A stretch of DNA of 64,000 nt from PHBD01 sp964578535 (GTDB lineage: Bacteria; Desulfobacterota; Syntrophia; Syntrophales; PHBD01), in the NCBI GenBank assembly GCA_964578535.1, contig CAZODI010000013.1:1-64000 (forward strand), given 5' to 3'. The notes below the pieces were generated by a model. It was not told where the DNA came from. It was given only the letters and a program-made list of their open reading frames with translations, and did not search any database. This document shows positions 32,405 to 40,055 of this stretch, piece by piece. Within the stretch, counting starts at the first letter, position 1. Every line of letters starts with the position of its first letter. The translations under genes were made by a program, and so were the position numbers.

Positions 32405-33706
32405 TCATTGCACGAAACCCGGCAGCCAAAGGGCGATGGATGGAAACAAGATCAGCAGGAGCGCCATGACCAGTTGCGCCAGGAGGAGTTTCGTTGCCCC
32501 GCTGAAAATGACCTGGAGCGGAACATCCTTGGCCACACCGGCCACGACATAAACGTTGATGCCGACCGGCGGCGTGATCACACCCATGCCGGTGATCAGA
32601 ACGATGACGACGCCGAACCAGATCGGATCGTAGCCCAGGGTGGTAACCACGGGAAAGAAGATCGGGATCGTGAGCATGATCATGGCCAGGGAATCCATCA
32701 GGCACCCCAGCAGAAGGTACGTCAGGATGATGAGGCCGATGATCAGGGGCGGAGGAAGGGCCAACCCCGACACCCAGCCGCCCACCTCCGAGGGAATGGT
32801 CGTCACGGCCAGGAAATGGCCGAAAACCGTGGCCCCCGCCACGATGACCATGATCATGCAGGAGATCCTCGCCGTCTCCTTGAGGGACAGGACGAATTTC
32901 CTCCAGGTGATGTTTCTTCCCGCCGCAGCGATGAGGATCGTGCCCAGGGAGCCGATGCCGGCCGCTTCCGTGGGGGTGAAGATGCCGATGAACAGCCCTC
33001 CCATGACCATGACAAACAGGGCCAGCGTTTCGATCACGCCGGCCAGCGAGGAGATCTTCTCGCGCCAGGGAGCCCGGACGTCCTTCCGGCAGAGATCCGG
33101 ACGGAGCGCGGTCCAAATTGCGACAACGAGAACAAACAGAAGCGCAAGCAGGATTCCTGGCAGGACGCCCGCCAGGAACAGCTTCCCGATGGACTGCTCC
33201 GTCATGATCCCGTAGACAATGAAGATCGTGCTGGGCGGGATCAGAATGCCGAGGCTCCCTCCCGCCGCAACCACACCCGTTGCCAGGGCCGGGTCGTAGC
33301 CCCTCTTTTTCATCTCCGGCAGCGCCACGGACGACATGGTGGCCGCCGTGGCGCTCGTGGAGCCGCAAATGGCCGAAAAAGCGGCACAGGCGCCGATGGT
33401 GGCAATCGCCAGACCGCCTCTCATATGTCCGAAGAACTTGTGAGCGGAGTTGAACAGGCGACCGCTGATCCCCGAGTGGAAGGCCACCTGGCCCATGAGC
33501 ACGAACAGGGGAATGACCGTCAGGTTGTAGGAGCTGAAGACGGAAAAGACATCCCGGGCCATGAGATTCAGGGCCGCATTCCAGGACACAAGGACCCCGA
33601 AGCCGAGGAATCCCACGATGGCCATCGTGAAACCGACGGGGATCCGCAGGAACATCAGCAGGATGAGCAAAACGAAACCTGCAATTCCGATGGTGATGGG
33701 TGTCAC
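32405..33706 (-). CDS. TRAP transporter large permease (DctM)
   Basis: 433-residue membrane protein with about a dozen hydrophobic helices, recognised by LLMFLRIPVGFTMAIVGFLGF, MGQVAFHSGISGRLF, GSTSATAATMSSVALPEMKKRGYDPALATG and PPVGINVYVVAGVAKD. It carries the solute coupled to Na+ or H+. Starts with GTG, overlapping the dctQ TGA by four bases (GTGA). Confidence 0.94.
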   Translation of the reverse strand: MTPITIGIAGFVLLILLMFLRIPVGFTMAIVGFLGFGVLVSWNAALNLMARDVFSVFSSYNLTVIPLFVLMGQVAFHSGISGRLFNSAHKFFGHMRGGLAIATIGACAAFSAICGSTSATAATMSSVALPEMKKRGYDPALATGVVAAGGSLGILIPPSTIFIVYGIMTEQSIGKLFLAGVLPGILLALLFVLVVAIWTALRPDLCRKDVRAPWREKISSLAGVIETLALFVMVMGGLFIGIFTPTEAAGIGSLGTILIAAAGRNITWRKFVLSLKETARISCMIMVIVAGATVFGHFLAVTTIPSEVGGWVSGLALPPPLIIGLIILTYLLLGCLMDSLAMIMLTIPIFFPVVTTLGYDPIWFGVVIVLITGMGVITPPVGINVYVVAGVAKDVPLQVIFSGATKLLLAQLVMALLLILFPSIALWLPGFVQ

Positions 33707-34185
33707 GACAACACGACCCTCCTGATAAAACGAACCAGGTCAACGATCAAAACGCAACAGAGGATAGCGCAGCCGATGGCGATTCCCCAGGCAAACGGCG
33801 AAATCGGCATGGCCAGCGTCAAGGACACCTCGCCGCTGGCCTGCAGGTCCCGGGCGTAGACGGCGCTCTGCCAGGCCAGGATACCGAACAGCAAGGTGCC
33901 GGCCGCTGCCTCCAGGCCGTCGATGCACAGTTGCCAGCGGGTCGGCAACCTGGAGGTCAGGAACTCCACGGCGATATGTCCCCGCTCAACGGATGTCTGC
34001 CCCAAGGCAAACGCCGCGACGACCGTTCCCAGAAAACCCACGATTTCATACGTCCCGGGAATGGGATACCGTGCCAGGCGCAGGATGACATCCGCGCAGG
34101 TCAAGAGCATCATGGCCACAATGCCCGCGCAGGCAATGCCGTTGGCAAACCCGATTGTCTTCAGGTATCTCCGTTTCCAGGGCAT
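33703..34185 (-). CDS. TRAP transporter small permease (DctQ)
   Basis: 160 residues, four membrane helices (GIACAGIVAMMLLTCADVILRL; IVGFLGTVVAAFALGQTSVERGHIAVEF). The VERGHIAVE segment is the DctQ family signature. It joins the large permease to the periplasmic binding protein complex. Downstream of dctP by 36 bases. Confidence 0.9.
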   Translation of the reverse strand: MPWKRRYLKTIGFANGIACAGIVAMMLLTCADVILRLARYPIPGTYEIVGFLGTVVAAFALGQTSVERGHIAVEFLTSRLPTRWQLCIDGLEAAAGTLLFGILAWQSAVYARDLQASGEVSLTLAMPISPFAWGIAIGCAILCCVLIVDLVRFIRRVVLS

Positions 34186-34221
34186 GGCGTTCTCCTCTGC
34201 TGCACGTCTCCGGGCGGTCCG

Positions 34222-35250
34222 CTACTTCTTCTTGGCCGGACGACCCGACTTTCCGATCAGGAGCTCGGCTTCCTGGACCACCGATTTCCCGGACACCCCG
34301 CTCGCCTTCACGGTTTTCACATATTCGTCGATCACGGGATCGACTGCCTTCCTCCAGCGAAGACTCTCGGCCTTCGAAAGCGGGATGATTTTGTTGCCAA
34401 GCTTGAGGCTGTACGCCCTTCCCTCGGCATCGATGTCGTCCCAGGCCTTGCCGTGCACGTCGATCCATTCGGTACTCACGTCCTCGATGGCCTTCCGGAC
34501 GTTCGGGGGCAGCGAGTTCCACTTCTTGAGGTTCATGACCACGAACATCGCCGTGGTGTAGCCGATATCACGGCATTCCGTCGTATTCTTTATCACCTCC
34601 GCCTGCTTCCATCCCTTGAGGACCTCGATGGGGCCGATCGTCCCTTCCACAACCCCCTTCTGCAGGGATTCATAGGTCGACCCCTGGGGCATGGCCACGG
34701 GAACAGCGCCCAGAGCACTGATGACCTTCGCACTGAGCCCCGTCGAACGGATCTTCATGCCCCTCAGATCTTCAAGCGTCCGTACCGGCTTCACCGTATG
34801 CAGGAGCCCCGGTCCATGGGCGTGCAGGTAGAGAACCTTCACCTGGTTCAGTTCCCGGGGTTTCAGCTTCTGATAGAACTCGTTGGCCACCCTGGTGGCG
34901 GTCCGGCCGTTCGGGTATCCGAGGGGAAGATCCAGGGCCTCCATAACGGGGAAACGGCCGCGGGTGTATGCGAACGCGGACATGCACATGTCGGAGATTC
35001 CCTTGACGACGCCGTCGTAGCACTGATCCGCCTGGGTAAGGGATCCTCCGGCGAAGACCTGGATCTTCACCTGCCCCTGGGTTCGCTTTTCCACTTCCTT
35101 GGCCCATGTGTCGGCAGCCTTTTTCTGGCCATGATTCGGCGGGAAAAAGATGCTGTAGGTCAACTGGGTCGGCCCCGCCCAGGCGGCGGTCAGGCCGGAG
35201 AACACCCCCAGCAAGAGGACTGCCAATGCGATCCGGATGATTCTTTTCAT
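34222..35250 (-). CDS. TRAP transporter solute-binding protein (DctP)
   Basis: 342-residue periplasmic binding protein with a Sec signal peptide (MKRIIRIALAVLLLGVFSGLTAAWA, cut near residue 25). The mature part shows LTYSIFFPPNHGQKKAADTWAKEVEKRTQGQVKIQVFAGGSL and GMKIRSTGLSAKVISALGAVPVAMPQGSTYESLQKGVVEG, containing the Arg that binds a carboxylate ligand in this family. The ligand is probably an organic acid; identity unknown. Confidence 0.93.
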   Translation of the reverse strand: MKRIIRIALAVLLLGVFSGLTAAWAGPTQLTYSIFFPPNHGQKKAADTWAKEVEKRTQGQVKIQVFAGGSLTQADQCYDGVVKGISDMCMSAFAYTRGRFPVMEALDLPLGYPNGRTATRVANEFYQKLKPRELNQVKVLYLHAHGPGLLHTVKPVRTLEDLRGMKIRSTGLSAKVISALGAVPVAMPQGSTYESLQKGVVEGTIGPIEVLKGWKQAEVIKNTTECRDIGYTTAMFVVMNLKKWNSLPPNVRKAIEDVSTEWIDVHGKAWDDIDAEGRAYSLKLGNKIIPLSKAESLRWRKAVDPVIDEYVKTVKASGVSGKSVVQEAELLIGKSGRPAKKK

Positions 35251-35356
35251 GATTTCTCTCCCTCCTGGTGATGAAGAATGGTCGTTATGTCAGCCGGCCG
35301 GCACGGTTCCCGGATTCCGGGGATCCGTGCCACAGCCGCCGTCTCCGCTTATGAAA

Positions 35357-35393
35357 GGCCTGCCTGTTCGCTCGACGGTCGGACAGGCAGGCC
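35357..35393. repeat. 11-bp perfect stem-loop upstream of dctP
   Basis: GGCCTGCCTGT (35357-35367) pairs exactly with ACAGGCAGGCC (35383-35393). No T-run of terminator length follows on either strand (only TTT on the minus side). Possible leader hairpin, weak terminator or protein site. Confidence 0.5.
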
Positions 35394-35524
35394 GCCGGTA
35401 GGCATAACAGGTGGAACAGAAATAAAATCGGGCCTGGATGCTGTAAAACATCATGAAACCGCAATTTCCCGTTTCGGGTTATGAATTTGTAGGATGAAAG
35501 GGGCGGACGATAAAGCTGGGAGAA

Positions 35525-35560
35525 GCCTGCTTTCCCACCGGGCAGCGGCGGGAAGCAGGC
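35525..35560. repeat. Stem-loop with bulge, related arms
   Basis: GCCTGCTTTCCC (35525-35536) pairs with GGGAAGCAGGC (35550-35560) with one bulged T. It lies downstream of the minus-strand gene at 35686 and may act as its 3' end. Confidence 0.45.
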
Positions 35561-35685
35561 ATCAATACATATAAGGCTGGACGAGAAGGGTTTTCATGGA
35601 TGCTCGGAATGTGCCGTCCGAAATCACGTCTGGTTCCTCAAAGCAAAAAATAGGTTTTCACTCCTATGGGATCGACCGTTGCCTG

Positions 35686-36009
35686 TCAAGCATTATTATC
35701 CGTCCGGGATTGATTCTGCTGGCTGACCTCGCGGCGCAGCCGCTCCACCTCTTCCCGGTACTGCTCGGCCCTGGCCTTGGCGAGCTCGATCTCTTCCCTG
35801 GCCTTGTCAAGCTTTTCTTCGTTCTTGTGGCGATCCTCCCGGATCTTGTCCTGAATGTCGTCGAATCCGACATACATGGCAAGAATGCCGCCCATGATCA
35901 GAACAACGGGCAGCCCGCCCTGGACAATGACGAGAAACTGGTGCCCCCAGAACATGATCCCGATGAGACCGAAGACCGTGGCAACGGCGCCGCCAATGAG
36001 AAGAGTCAT
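35686..36009 (-). CDS. Small membrane protein with C-terminal coiled coil
   Basis: 107 residues of unknown family. Two hydrophobic segments (LLIGGAVATVFGLIGIMFW and FLVIVQGGLPVVLIMGGILAMYVGF), then a charged helix about 50-95 rich in Glu, Lys and Arg (RHKNEEKLDKAREEIELAKARA) predicted to form a coiled coil. GGGAGGTGAACGGG lies just before the ATG, supporting expression. It sits head-to-head with the atp genes, separated by 228 bases. The layout suggests a membrane-anchored scaffold; function unknown. Confidence 0.75.
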   Translation of the reverse strand: MTLLIGGAVATVFGLIGIMFWGHQFLVIVQGGLPVVLIMGGILAMYVGFDDIQDKIREDRHKNEEKLDKAREEIELAKARAEQYREEVERLRREVSQQNQSRTDNNA

Positions 36010-36179
36010 TCCCGTTCACCTCCCGCAACGGACCCTGTTTGCACCAGGTTTTTTCTTTTTTGCCGCGCATTGACTCGAAACCGTCAATATCATAGAGAAG
36101 TGTTGCAGGCAAGGCGAAACGATCCACCGGGAGGCTTCCCGACGTGCCATTTTCGATACCTATCGACCCGAAATAACAG

Positions 36180-36185
36180 TATAAT
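36180..36185 (+). promoter_or_regulatory. Candidate -10 element for the atpZ-atpI-atpB unit
   Basis: A perfect TATAAT at 36180-36185, about 50 bases before the first ATG. No good -35 lies 16-18 bases upstream, so confidence is limited. Confidence 0.35.
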
Positions 36186-36237
36186 TTCTCGACCTTATTT
36201 TCGTTGACATTCGCCGGTGGCCATGATAGGGGGCGCG

Positions 36238-36531
36238 ATGAAATGGGACAAATCAGACAGGCAGTCCCTGATCCAGTTGGCCTACGCAAGCACCATCGGA
36301 ATCGCGATGGTATTGACCATTTTCGGTGGGCTCTATTTCGGAGCCTGGCTGGACCGGAAACTGGGAACGGATAATCATTACTTCATGTTCCTGTTTCTGG
36401 CGGTCGGCGTGATCGTCGGATTCCGGAACATCTACCTGATGATTCAGAGAAGCGCGACGGATGAGGAACCCGTCATCCGATACATTAAAAGTGAACCGCA
36501 TCGAAAAAGACCCCCTCCAGGCAAGAATTGA
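36238..36531 (+). CDS. F0F1 ATP synthase assembly-type subunit (AtpZ/AtpQ family)
   Basis: 97 residues, two membrane helices around a short loop (LAYASTIGIAMVLTIFGGLYFGAWLDRKLGTDNHYFMFLFLAVGVIVGFRNIYLMI). The FGAWLDRKLGT loop is the AtpZ/AtpQ signature; such proteins precede atpI-atpB and are proposed to help Mg2+ or Ca2+ handling or assembly. ATG at 36238 chosen for the AGGGGG site just upstream; GTG 36217 and ATG 36223 are in frame. Overlaps the next gene by 71 bases if that starts at 36461. Confidence 0.85.
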   Translation: MKWDKSDRQSLIQLAYASTIGIAMVLTIFGGLYFGAWLDRKLGTDNHYFMFLFLAVGVIVGFRNIYLMIQRSATDEEPVIRYIKSEPHRKRPPPGKN

Positions 36532-36886
36532 AATCACGAACTGGCTCGTGCTGGCAGTTTGTCTGATCATCAGTGTTTTGCTGATGTCCGCATCGTTCAC
36601 TTATGGAATCCTTCTGGGCGGTTTCATCAGCATCGTCAATTTCCACTGGCTCGACCGGGACCTGCGGAAAATATTCTCGAACCTCTCCGGGAAAGCCAAG
36701 TCCGCCCTGCTGCTGAAATACTACCTGCGCCTCGCCGTAACGGCCGTGGTGCTTTACATCCTGATCAGCCAGTCCCTTGTGGATATCATCGGCCTGCTTG
36801 TCGGTCTTTCCGTGGTGGTCATGAACATCGTGCTGACGGCGGTTCTGGTATTCTCAAAAAAAAATTGCGTTGAGGAGGTTTTATAG
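36461..36886 (+). CDS. atpI: ATP synthase subunit I
   Basis: 141 residues with four membrane helices (WLVLAVCLIISVLLMSASFTYGILLGGFISIVNFHWLDRDLRKIF ... YYLRLAVTAVVLYILISQSLVDIIGLLVGLSVVVMNIV). AtpI helps assemble the c ring. The start is uncertain: ATG at 36461 lies inside atpZ; GTG at 36491 would reduce the overlap but has no good ribosome-binding site. Followed at once by atpB. Confidence 0.82.
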   Translation: MRNPSSDTLKVNRIEKDPLQARIEITNWLVLAVCLIISVLLMSASFTYGILLGGFISIVNFHWLDRDLRKIFSNLSGKAKSALLLKYYLRLAVTAVVLYILISQSLVDIIGLLVGLSVVVMNIVLTAVLVFSKKNCVEEVL

Positions 36887-36889
36887 AAC

Positions 36890-37546
36890 ATGCACGGCGA
36901 ATTTCTGTTTGTTCACATTCCCGGCGTTGCCGACCATGTCACGCATACGTGGCTGATTATGGCGCTTCTCGCTCTCTGTGGTTTTCTGGCCACCCGTAGA
37001 ATGTCGGTTTATCCGGGGCGTTTCCAGAACGTCATGGAGGTCGTCGTGGGAGCCCTCAACTCGCTGCTCGTCGATACCATGGGGGAACAGGGCAAAAGAT
37101 TCTTCCCGCTGATCGCGACGCTGGGACTCTTCATTCTGGTTTCCAACCTCCTCGGTCTTGTCCCCGGATTCGTCTCTCCGACATCAAGCTTGAACATGAC
37201 CATCGCCATGGCGCTCATCGTATTCGTGTTGACTCACGTGGTGGGCGTCCAGATCCAGGGCCTCAAGTACTTCAAGCAGTTCCTCGGACCGGTCTGGTGG
37301 CTCATCCCCCTGATGCTGCCCATCGAGATCATCAGCCACCTGTCCCGTCCCCTGTCCCTGTCGGTGCGGCTCTTCGGTAACATCGAAGGCGGGCACATCG
37401 TGATCATCGTCCTGTTGATCCTCGTTCCGCTCCTGATCCCGCTGCCCATCTACATCCTGAAGGTTCTGATCTCCTTCATCCAGACCCTCGTATTCATGCT
37501 TCTTTCCATGATGTACATTGCAGGGGCCATGGAAGAGCATCACTGA
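36890..37546 (+). CDS. atpB: ATP synthase F0 subunit a
   Basis: 218-residue stator subunit forming the ion half-channels against the c ring. Essential Arg160 in LSRPLSLSVRLFGNIEGGH, and C-terminal helices VIIVLLILVPLLIPLPIYILKVLISFIQTLVFMLLSMMYI. AGGAGG lies 11 bases before the ATG. The unit ends here with a terminator; no atpE, atpF or F1 genes follow, so the ATP synthase genes are dispersed. Confidence 0.96.
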   Translation: MHGEFLFVHIPGVADHVTHTWLIMALLALCGFLATRRMSVYPGRFQNVMEVVVGALNSLLVDTMGEQGKRFFPLIATLGLFILVSNLLGLVPGFVSPTSSLNMTIAMALIVFVLTHVVGVQIQGLKYFKQFLGPVWWLIPLMLPIEIISHLSRPLSLSVRLFGNIEGGHIVIIVLLILVPLLIPLPIYILKVLISFIQTLVFMLLSMMYIAGAMEEHH

Positions 37547-37567
37547 TCCGGCAGAAATCAACGCAAC

Positions 37568-37599
37568 AAAAAAGCGCCTCACATTGAGGCGCTTTTTTT
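37568..37599 (+). terminator. Intrinsic terminator after atpB
   Basis: AAAAAAGCGCCTCA paired perfectly with TGAGGCGCTTTTTT around a 3-base loop, followed by further T. The A-run on the left lets it work for the opposing nfnB as well. Confidence 0.9.
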
Positions 37600-37707
37600 A
37601 TTTCTTTCCGCAATCCCGGGGTTCCGTCCTTTCCCGGGATCGCTTCCCGTTCCATCGGCTTTGGGAACCACCTTCCCGAACCGGGACGAATTCACCCCTC
37701 GGAACTT

Positions 37708-39123
37708 CTATTTTCCCGAGAGGTAGGCGTCGATGGCCTGGGCCGCTTTCCGACCCGCCCCCATGGCCAGGATGACCGTGGCCGACCCGGTGACGATGTC
37801 TCCGCCGGCATAGACGCCCTTCCGCGTCGTCTCCCCGGACTCCCCCCTCGTGATTATATAGCCCCAGCGGTTCGTCTCGAGGCCCGGGGTTGTGGAGGGA
37901 ACAATGGGATTGGCCATGGTCCCGACGGCCACGACCACCGTGTCGACGTCGATGACGAATTCGGAACCCGGGACGGGAACTGGACTTCTCCTCCCCGAGG
38001 CATCCGGTTCACCCAGTTCCATGCGCAGGCAACGGATCCCCGTCACCCATCCATCCTTGTCGCCGATATATTCGACCGGATTCGTCAGCAGCCTGAACTG
38101 CACGCCCTCCTCCTTGGCGTGGTGAACTTCTTCGATCCGGGCAGGCATCTCCGCCTCGCTCCGCCGGTAAATGATGTATGCATTCTCCGCCCCCAGGCGC
38201 AGGGCCGTTCTCACGGAATCCATGGCCACGTTGCCCCCGCCTATGACGGCCACATTCTTCCCCCGGACGATGGGGGTGTCGTACTCGGGAAACCGGTAGG
38301 CCTTCATGAGGTTCGACCGGGTCAGGTACTCGTTGGCCGAGTAGATGCCGCTCAGGTTCTCCCCGGGAATGTTCATGAAGACGGGGGCGCCGGCACCCAC
38401 TGCAAGATAGATGGCGTCATAGCCCTCCTCGAAAAGTTCGTCCACCGTCTTGATCCGTCCGATCAGGGAATTCAGGACGATCTTGACTCCCAGGCTGCGG
38501 AGGTAGTCCACCTCCGCCTCCACGATGGCCTTGGGCAGTCGGAACTCGGGGATACCGTACACCAGGACGCCGCCCGCCTTGTGGAGGGCCTCATAAATGG
38601 TGACCTCGTAGCCCAGTTTCACCAGGTCTCCGGCGATGGTCAGCCCGGACGGACCCGCTCCCACAACGGCGATCTTCCTGCCGTTCGGAGCCGGCTTTTC
38701 CGGGGCAGCCACCTGGCCTGTGTTCCGTTCGTAGTCCGCGGCGAACCGCTCGAGGCGGCCGATGGCCACCGGCTCGCCCTTCTTCCCCAGGATGCAGAAT
38801 TTCTCGCACTGGTCTTCCTGCGGGCAGACCCGGCCGCAGACGGCGGGCAGGCTGTTCGTTTCCTTCAGCGTGCGGGCGGCGCCCAGGAAATCCCCTTCGG
38901 CGATCCGCTTGATGAACTCGGGAATCCGAACGTCGACGGGACATCCCTCGATGCATCCGGGCTTCTTGCACTGGATACAGCGCTTCGCCTCGAGAATCGC
39001 CGTCTCGGAATCATATCCGATAGGAACTTCGTCAAAGTTCCTGATCCGGTCCGCCGGAGCCTGCTCCGGCATTGCCTGCCGGGGGATCTTCTCCTTCTTT
39101 TCCTTTTTCGGTTCAGTTTCCAT
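37708..39123 (-). CDS. nfnB: NfnB/GltD-like NADPH-binding flavoprotein (NfnL)
   Basis: 471 residues, homologous to glutamate synthase small chain. N-terminal cysteine module (RCIQCKKPGCIEGCPVDV; CGRVCPQEDQCEKFC) for two [4Fe-4S] clusters, FAD motif VVGAGPSGLTIAGDL, and a second dinucleotide fold GGGNVAMDSVRTALRLGA for NADPH. Its partner next door is NfnA-like, so the pair is best read as the electron-bifurcating NADH-dependent reduced ferredoxin:NADP+ oxidoreductase rather than glutamate synthase; no gltB is present. Start 39123 (METEPKK) overlaps nfnA by 11 bases; a longer frame to 39192 lies inside nfnA. Confidence 0.88.
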   Translation of the reverse strand: METEPKKEKKEKIPRQAMPEQAPADRIRNFDEVPIGYDSETAILEAKRCIQCKKPGCIEGCPVDVRIPEFIKRIAEGDFLGAARTLKETNSLPAVCGRVCPQEDQCEKFCILGKKGEPVAIGRLERFAADYERNTGQVAAPEKPAPNGRKIAVVGAGPSGLTIAGDLVKLGYEVTIYEALHKAGGVLVYGIPEFRLPKAIVEAEVDYLRSLGVKIVLNSLIGRIKTVDELFEEGYDAIYLAVGAGAPVFMNIPGENLSGIYSANEYLTRSNLMKAYRFPEYDTPIVRGKNVAVIGGGNVAMDSVRTALRLGAENAYIIYRRSEAEMPARIEEVHHAKEEGVQFRLLTNPVEYIGDKDGWVTGIRCLRMELGEPDASGRRSPVPVPGSEFVIDVDTVVVAVGTMANPIVPSTTPGLETNRWGYIITRGESGETTRKGVYAGGDIVTGSATVILAMGAGRKAAQAIDAYLSGK

Positions 39124-39955
39124 GCGACCCGCACCTGTGTTTTTCGTAGGACTGCTTTTCCTCTTCGCAGTACATCCTGAGACGGCTGGCAAGAAGGTCG
39201 AAGTTCACCTGGTGCCCGTCGAACTCCGGTCCATCAACGCAGGTGAATTTCGTCTTCCCGCCGACTTCCACCCGGCAGGCACCACACATCCCGGTGGCGT
39301 CCACCATGATCGGGTTCAGGCTGACGGTCGTCGGAATGGCGTAAGGCCGTGTCAGATTTGCAATCACCCTCATCATGGGAACCGGGCCGATGGCAAAGAC
39401 ATGGTCGACCTTTTCGCCGCGGTCGATGATCTGCTGCAGGACGGCGCTGACAAAGCCGTGGAATCCGTAGCTCCCGTCATCCGTGCAGACCACCAGTTCG
39501 TCGCTGGCGGCGCGCATTTCCTCTTCGAGAATGATCAGGTCCTTCGTCCGGGCACCGATGATGGAGGTCACCCGGTTCCCCTTTTCCTTGAGGGCCTTCG
39601 TGATGGGGTAGATAACCCCGACGCCTACGCCTCCGCCGACGCAGACGGCATGGCCGAAGATCTCAATGTCCGTTGGATTTCCCAGGGGACCCTGAACGTC
39701 CTGGAAGGCATCCCCCGCCTTCAGGGCGGACATGGCCGCCGTCGTTTTCCCCACGACCTGGTAAATGATCGTGATCGTACCCCGGCCTGCATCCGACTCG
39801 ACGATGGTCAGCGGGATGCGCTCTCCCCTCTCGTCGATCTTGAGGATCACGAACTGACCGGCTTTTCTTTTCCGGGCAATCTCGGGTGCCAGAATCTCCA
39901 TCCGGACGACCGCCTCGGACAATTGCCGCGCTTCCACCACCGTGTACAAGGTCAT
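39113..39955 (-). CDS. nfnA: NfnA-like FAD/NAD-binding subunit (NfnS)
   Basis: 280 residues of the ferredoxin-NADP reductase fold: FAD-binding barrel (QFVILKIDERGERIPLTI), NAD fold (GHAVCVGGGVGVGVIYPITKALKEKGN) and a C-terminal [2Fe-2S] site (MCGACRVEVGGKTKFTCVDGPEFDGHQV). This is the PyrK/NfnA signature. With NfnB it would couple NADH and reduced ferredoxin oxidation to NADP+ reduction, or the reverse. The ATG has AAGGGGGAA just upstream, which lies immediately after a terminator-like hairpin. Confidence 0.88.
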   Translation of the reverse strand: MTLYTVVEARQLSEAVVRMEILAPEIARKRKAGQFVILKIDERGERIPLTIVESDAGRGTITIIYQVVGKTTAAMSALKAGDAFQDVQGPLGNPTDIEIFGHAVCVGGGVGVGVIYPITKALKEKGNRVTSIIGARTKDLIILEEEMRAASDELVVCTDDGSYGFHGFVSAVLQQIIDRGEKVDHVFAIGPVPMMRVIANLTRPYAIPTTVSLNPIMVDATGMCGACRVEVGGKTKFTCVDGPEFDGHQVNFDLLASRLRMYCEEEKQSYEKHRCGSHGN

Positions 39956-39968
39956 TTCCCCCTTGACA

Positions 39969-39994
39969 GAAAAAGGGGAGCCCTGAAGCTCCCC
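39969..39994 (-). terminator. Terminator-like hairpin between flxA-like and nfnA-like genes
   Basis: On the minus strand GGGGAGC, a 6-base loop, GCTCCCC and then five T (39970-39974). It ends 14 bases before the nfnA ATG inside an otherwise one-direction operon, so it probably reduces or conditions nfnAB expression. The right arm plus T-run (CCCCTT) is complementary to the nfnA ribosome-binding site (AAGGGG). Confidence 0.65.
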
Positions 39995-40055
39995 AGAATC
40001 GACCTCCGTTGCGGCTGCAGGATTGAGCCGACCATTTCCCGAAAAGCCTGTCGCC

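Larger units (their letters stand above)
35251..35685. other. 435-bp gene-free stretch with two large hairpins
   Basis: No open frame with good start or bias. It contains two strong inverted repeats (35357-35393 and 35525-35560) built on related GCCTGC-type arms. It should contain the dctPQM promoter and leader on the minus strand and the end of the gene at 35686-36009. Confidence 0.6.

Noticed and set aside
32375..33859. A 494-codon open frame opposite dctM and part of dctQ
   Set aside because: His/Gln/Asp-rich shadow composition; opposite strand encodes the recognised TRAP permeases.
37708..39123. Assignment as glutamate synthase small chain
   Set aside because: No large-chain gene is present, and the adjacent PyrK/NfnA-like partner with a [2Fe-2S] motif fits NfnAB better.
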